Shown here piece after piece: positions 6,346 through 8,809 of a stretch of 8,809 nucleotides of DNA. The notes below the pieces were generated by a model, which saw only the letters and a program-made list of their open reading frames with translations, had not been told where the DNA came from and did no database searches. The stretch comes from an uncultured Synergistia bacterium. GTDB taxonomy: Bacteria; Eremiobacterota; SpSt-956; JAKJGF01. Both the position numbers and the translations under genes were made by a program. The DNA lies in the NCBI GenBank assembly GCA_937888925.1, contig CALARM010000280.1, positions 1-8,809 of the forward strand, read 5' to 3'. Position 1 is the stretch's first letter, and each line of letters starts with the position of its first letter.

Positions 6346-6399
6346 TAAATCTATAGTGAGTGACAGATCTATTTCTTTACTTCAAAAAGAGGAAATTTC

Positions 6400-6525
6400 A
6401 TGTATCAGGAGAAAAAGATAGAAAATATGTATTTTCTTTCACAGGAGATTAGTAGACAGGAGGTAAGGCTTTGCACTGTGTGCATACCCCGATATTATTA
6501 TGAATTATTCAGTACTGGTAGTTGA
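6400..6525 (+). CDS. Possible small ORF (41 aa) overlapping the hybrid kinase start
   Basis: ATG at 6400 has AGAGG (6388-6392) at 7-nt spacing and opens a 41-codon frame ending in TGA at 6523-6525, overlapping the first 26 nt of the next gene in another frame. The product begins MYQEKKIENMYFLSQEIS and contains CTVCIPRYYYELF; it has no signal peptide or membrane segment, and I do not recognise it. It could be a real small protein, a leader ORF that couples translation to the downstream gene, or chance. An alternative leader frame is TTG at 6471 (see the AGGAGGT entry). Good ribosome site but no conservation evidence. Confidence 0.3.
   Translation: MYQEKKIENMYFLSQEISRQEVRLCTVCIPRYYYELFSTGS
6458..6464 (+). 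promoter_or_regulatory. Strong ribosome binding site not matched to the annotated ATG
   Basis: AGGAGGT is the best ribosome binding site before the hybrid kinase gene, yet it lies 35 nt from the ATG at 6500, too far for direct use. Six nucleotides downstream is a TTG (6471) that opens ten codons (MHCVHTPILL if the TTG is read as Met) ending in a TGA at 6501-6503 that overlaps the kinase ATG as ATGA. This is the classic arrangement for translational coupling. A non-canonical in-frame CTG at 6476 is the other possibility. Confidence 0.4.
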
Positions 6526-7633
6526 TGATGAGGATTGTATAAGAGAACTGTGTGAAGATGTACTTCCTATGTGGGGCTACGAAGTAGACACTGCAGAAGA
6601 CGGATTCCAGGGAATAGACAAAGCTAAAACAGGGAAATATCAGGTAGTATTAACTGATATAAAAATGCCTGAATGTGACGGTCTCACAGTTCTTGAAAAA
6701 GTTAAAGCCTATGACCCTCAGATAGAAATAATTGTCATGACTGCCTATGGCACAATAGAAACAGCTGTTAATGCCATGAAGAAAGGCGCCTATGACTTTA
6801 TTATGAAACCCCTTTCTCTGAATCAAATGCAGGCAGTTCTGAGTAAATGTGTAGAAAAAATAGAGCTTACATCAAAAAACAAAGAACTCACAGAATTAAA
6901 CAGAAGATTACGTGAATTAAACGAAATGAAAGAAAAATTCATCACTATTACAAGTCATGAACTCAGAACACCTGTATGCAGCATAACAGGATTTGTGGAA
7001 CTTATAAAATACAGTCTGTCCGGTATACTTGAAGACAAGCCAGAAACACTTCTATCCGAATTGGAAACAATAGTAAAAGGCCTTGCAGATATAGTAAGTG
7101 ATATGCATGATCTGGCGGCCATGGATATGGGGGGCTTTAAACTTACAAAAGAAAATTTAAATCTTGTAGATATAGCACAACACGTAAAAAATGAATTTTT
7201 TCCTATATTGAAAGACAGGCAACTTCCTATAGAAATACATTCTCCTGAAGTTTTAACACATAAATGTGATAAAAGAAGAATAAGACAGGCTCTGAGAGAA
7301 CTGGTTCAAAATTCGGTAAAATTCACCCCCGATAAAGGCAAAATAGATATATTATTATCACAGGAGAACAACAGGACAATCATTTCCGTTAAAGATACCG
7401 GCATAGGTATCCCTCCTGACAGAATAGATACTATTTTCGAGAAATTCTATGAAGTTCAGGACTCTACACTCCATTCATCTTCCGACACTGCTTTTATGGG
7501 CGGAGGTCTGGGAGTAGGGCTCTCTCTGGTAAAAGAAATAGTGATCTCTCATGGAGGTACAGTATCTGTTACAAGTCAGAGTGGTAAAGGTTCTACCTTT
7601 ACTATGGAATTGCCATGTGAAGAAGAAGTTTAG
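6500..7633 (+). CDS. Soluble receiver-histidine kinase hybrid (REC-HisKA-HATPase)
   Basis: The 377-residue protein has an N-terminal receiver (1-120) with the acidic pair Asp9-Asp10, phosphoacceptor Asp53 in LTDIKMP, Thr81 and Lys103. A short coiled-coil-like linker (about 120-145) leads to a HisKA dimerisation domain with phosphorylatable His153 in SHELRTP. The HATPase domain has N-box Asn271, G1 box DTGIGIP (299-305), F box with IFEKFY (312-317) and G2 box GGGLGVGLSL (334-343). No signal peptide, membrane helix, PAS or output domain is seen, so it is a cytosolic kinase whose activity may be set by phosphorylation of its own receiver, as in phosphorelay chains. Its partner regulator is not in the window except possibly the receiver at 1-246. 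The ATG fits the receiver N-terminus MNYSVLVVDDE, but its own ribosome site is weak; coupling to an upstream ORF is possible. It sits between uvrB and uvrA on the same strand. Confidence 0.95.
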   Translation: MNYSVLVVDDEDCIRELCEDVLPMWGYEVDTAEDGFQGIDKAKTGKYQVVLTDIKMPECDGLTVLEKVKAYDPQIEIIVMTAYGTIETAVNAMKKGAYDFIMKPLSLNQMQAVLSKCVEKIELTSKNKELTELNRRLRELNEMKEKFITITSHELRTPVCSITGFVELIKYSLSGILEDKPETLLSELETIVKGLADIVSDMHDLAAMDMGGFKLTKENLNLVDIAQHVKNEFFPILKDRQLPIEIHSPEVLTHKCDKRRIRQALRELVQNSVKFTPDKGKIDILLSQENNRTIISVKDTGIGIPPDRIDTIFEKFYEVQDSTLHSSSDTAFMGGGLGVGLSLVKEIVISHGGTVSVTSQSGKGSTFTMELPCEEEV

Positions 7634-7707
7634 CTATGCTCTGTATCTAAGCACCGTAACAGGTAAAATGGTATCCAACAGTAGTCGTCAGAGCAGTCGA
7701 TAAAATT

Positions 7708-8809
7708 ATGATAACCATCAGAGGAGCCAGACAGCATAATTTAAAAGGGATAAATCTGGATATCCCCGATTACTCCCTCACGGTCATAACGGGAGTAAGC
7801 GGTTCGGGGAAATCCAGTCTTGCTTTCGATACAATATATGCAGAAGGTCAGAGAAGATATATAGAATCTTTTTCCTCCTATGCAAGACAGTTCCTTGAAC
7901 AATTAGAAAAACCTGATGTAGATTCCATAGAAGGACTTTCTCCGTCCATATCTATCGATCAGAGAGGAGGAGGAGTTAACCCCAGGTCTACTGTCGGAAC
8001 AGTTACGGAATGTTATGATTATTTGAGACTTCTTTTTGCAAGATGCGGTACTCCGTACTGTCCTTTCTGTAATATTATAATAGAACCTCAGTCTGTAGAA
8101 AAAATAGCAGAGTCTATAACTTCTATAAAAGAAGGGACAAAGGTACAGCTTTTAGCTCCTCTGGTAAGAGGCAGAAAAGGAGAATACAGAGAATTACTCC
8201 ACGATCTTGCTTCAGAAGGTTTTTCTAAAGTAAGGATAAATGGTGAAATATATGATCTTTCAGAAGATATACACCTTGCAAGATATAAAATCCATAACAT
8301 CGAAGTAGTTGTAGACAGGCTCAAAATAAAGAAAGACATGGGAGATCGTTTTATAAATTCCTTAAATCTTGCCATTGATAAAGGCAGCGGAACTATCATA
8401 GCAGATATTGAAGGAGAAAAAGAACTGCTCTTCAGTACGAAACTTGCCTGTCCGAACTGCAGTTATTCCCTTGATGAAATAGAACCGGTTATGTTTTCTT
8501 TCAACAGTCCCGCAGGCGCATGTCCTGATTGTTCCGGTCTGGGTATAAAAAAGAAAATTGATTTATCACTTCTCATACAGAATAAAGAACTGAGTATATC
8601 AGAAGGATCGATACCGGTTTTACTGATAAGAAATTCAGTATTCATGACTTTGCTTAAAAAAGTGGAAGCAATCTGTTCCATGACAGATTTCAATGTAGCT
8701 ACACCGTTAGCAAACATAGATGACTCAATAATGAACATAATACTTTACGGTTCGTCTGATAAATCTATAAATATGACCTATAGATTTGGTAAAAAAAAGG
8801 GAGTAATAG
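7708..8809 (+). CDS. uvrA: UvrABC system protein A, N-terminal 367 residues (3' end outside window)
   Basis: UvrA is the ABC-type ATPase dimer that finds bulky DNA lesions and loads UvrB. The frame is open to the window edge, about 40 percent of the usual length. Seen here: RGARQHNLKGINLDIP at the start, first Walker A GVSGSGKSS (29-37), AEGQRRY, the Q-loop region ISIDQ (Gln85), the RCGTPYCPFC segment (113-121), and the first zinc module with Cys248, Cys251, Cys272 and Cys275 framing MFSFNSPAGACPDC. The insertion between about 130 and 240 corresponds to the UvrB-binding domain. The ABC signature of the first domain and the whole second ATPase lie beyond the window. ATG 7708 is the first start after an in-frame TAA at 7657; its ribosome site is poor. 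The 74-nt gap to the hybrid kinase gene has no T-tract terminator, only a weak long-range pairing of 7638-7643 with 7689-7694, so cotranscription is likely. Confidence 0.98.
   Translation, partial: MITIRGARQHNLKGINLDIPDYSLTVITGVSGSGKSSLAFDTIYAEGQRRYIESFSSYARQFLEQLEKPDVDSIEGLSPSISIDQRGGGVNPRSTVGTVTECYDYLRLLFARCGTPYCPFCNIIIEPQSVEKIAESITSIKEGTKVQLLAPLVRGRKGEYRELLHDLASEGFSKVRINGEIYDLSEDIHLARYKIHNIEVVVDRLKIKKDMGDRFINSLNLAIDKGSGTIIADIEGEKELLFSTKLACPNCSYSLDEIEPVMFSFNSPAGACPDCSGLGIKKKIDLSLLIQNKELSISEGSIPVLLIRNSVFMTLLKKVEAICSMTDFNVATPLANIDDSIMNIILYGSSDKSINMTYRFGKKKGVI

Larger units (their letters stand above)
6132..6399 (+). other. Gene-free leader region between uvrB and the hybrid kinase
   Basis: I find no convincing ORF on either strand in this stretch. 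It holds an AT-rich segment (about 6181-6260) with the promoter candidate at 6215-6243, a small hairpin TGACC-TGTTC-GGTCA (6281-6295), and the larger hairpin at 6304-6345. A further AGTGAGTGA string occurs near 6355. There is no obvious intrinsic terminator for uvrB, so readthrough from uvrB into the downstream genes is possible. Confidence 0.6.

Noticed and set aside
6106..6499. LexA (SOS) operator before the hybrid kinase, uvrB or uvrA
   Set aside because: No CTG-N10-CAG or GAAC-N4-GTTC type palindrome was found; the nearest match at 7641-7662 has the wrong spacing. An unusual LexA motif of this lineage cannot be excluded.
8088..8738. Two minus-strand ORFs opposite the uvrA frame
   Set aside because: The plus frame is a continuous, highly conserved UvrA sequence; the antisense frames are shadows.

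Overview
The window is an AT-rich bacterial chromosome segment. It holds two minus-strand genes (a membrane Ser/Thr kinase and a secreted TPR protein), three plus-strand genes (uvrB, a cytosolic receiver-histidine kinase hybrid, and the 5' part of uvrA), and the 3' end of a receiver-domain gene at the left edge. No ribosomal RNA or clade-specific marker is present, so the organism cannot be named. Strong AAGGAGG-type ribosome binding sites, an exported TPR/DUF4384-like protein, a zinc-ribbon Ser/Thr kinase with TPRs, and numerous intergenic repeats would suit an uncultured or environmental lineage (Desulfobacterota-like or a candidate phylum). This is inference only.

Layout. 1-246: C-terminal part of a CheY-like receiver, closed by an intrinsic terminator at 255-299. 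310-459: a minus-strand terminator and a long imperfect palindrome that ends exactly at the stop codon of the next gene. 459-1694 (-): exported DUF4384-like/TPR protein. 1716-1788: an inverted array of 7-nt repeats that supplies the last codons and stop of the kinase. 1767-3833 (-): kinase with N-terminal zinc ribbon, catalytic domain, an 8-residue tandem repeat linker, one membrane helix and C-terminal TPRs. 3834-4131: divergent control region with more 7-nt repeats, a hairpin and an extended -10 promoter. 4132-6105: uvrB, starting at TTG. 6106-6499: a long leader region with a promoter candidate, a hairpin and a possible 41-codon ORF. 6500-7633: receiver-HisKA-HATPase protein. 7708-8809: first 367 codons of uvrA, running off the window.

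How the genes may work together. The two minus-strand genes look like an operon: a cytoplasmic kinase with an extracytoplasmic TPR tail, followed by a secreted TPR protein that could be its partner. On the other strand, uvrB and uvrA encode the damage-recognition proteins of nucleotide excision repair. A soluble two-component hybrid sits between them, only 74 nt from uvrA, so cotranscription with uvrA is plausible.

Most unusual points: (1) heptanucleotide-periodic, GTGA/TCAC-rich arrays recur in most intergenic gaps and read into a stop codon or lie in a 5' leader; (2) a palindromic repeat abuts a stop codon and contributes to a terminator; (3) the hybrid kinase is placed inside the uvr cluster with a possible coupled upstream ORF. 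None amounts to a demonstrated new system; the repeat family and the kinase/TPR pair are the best leads.
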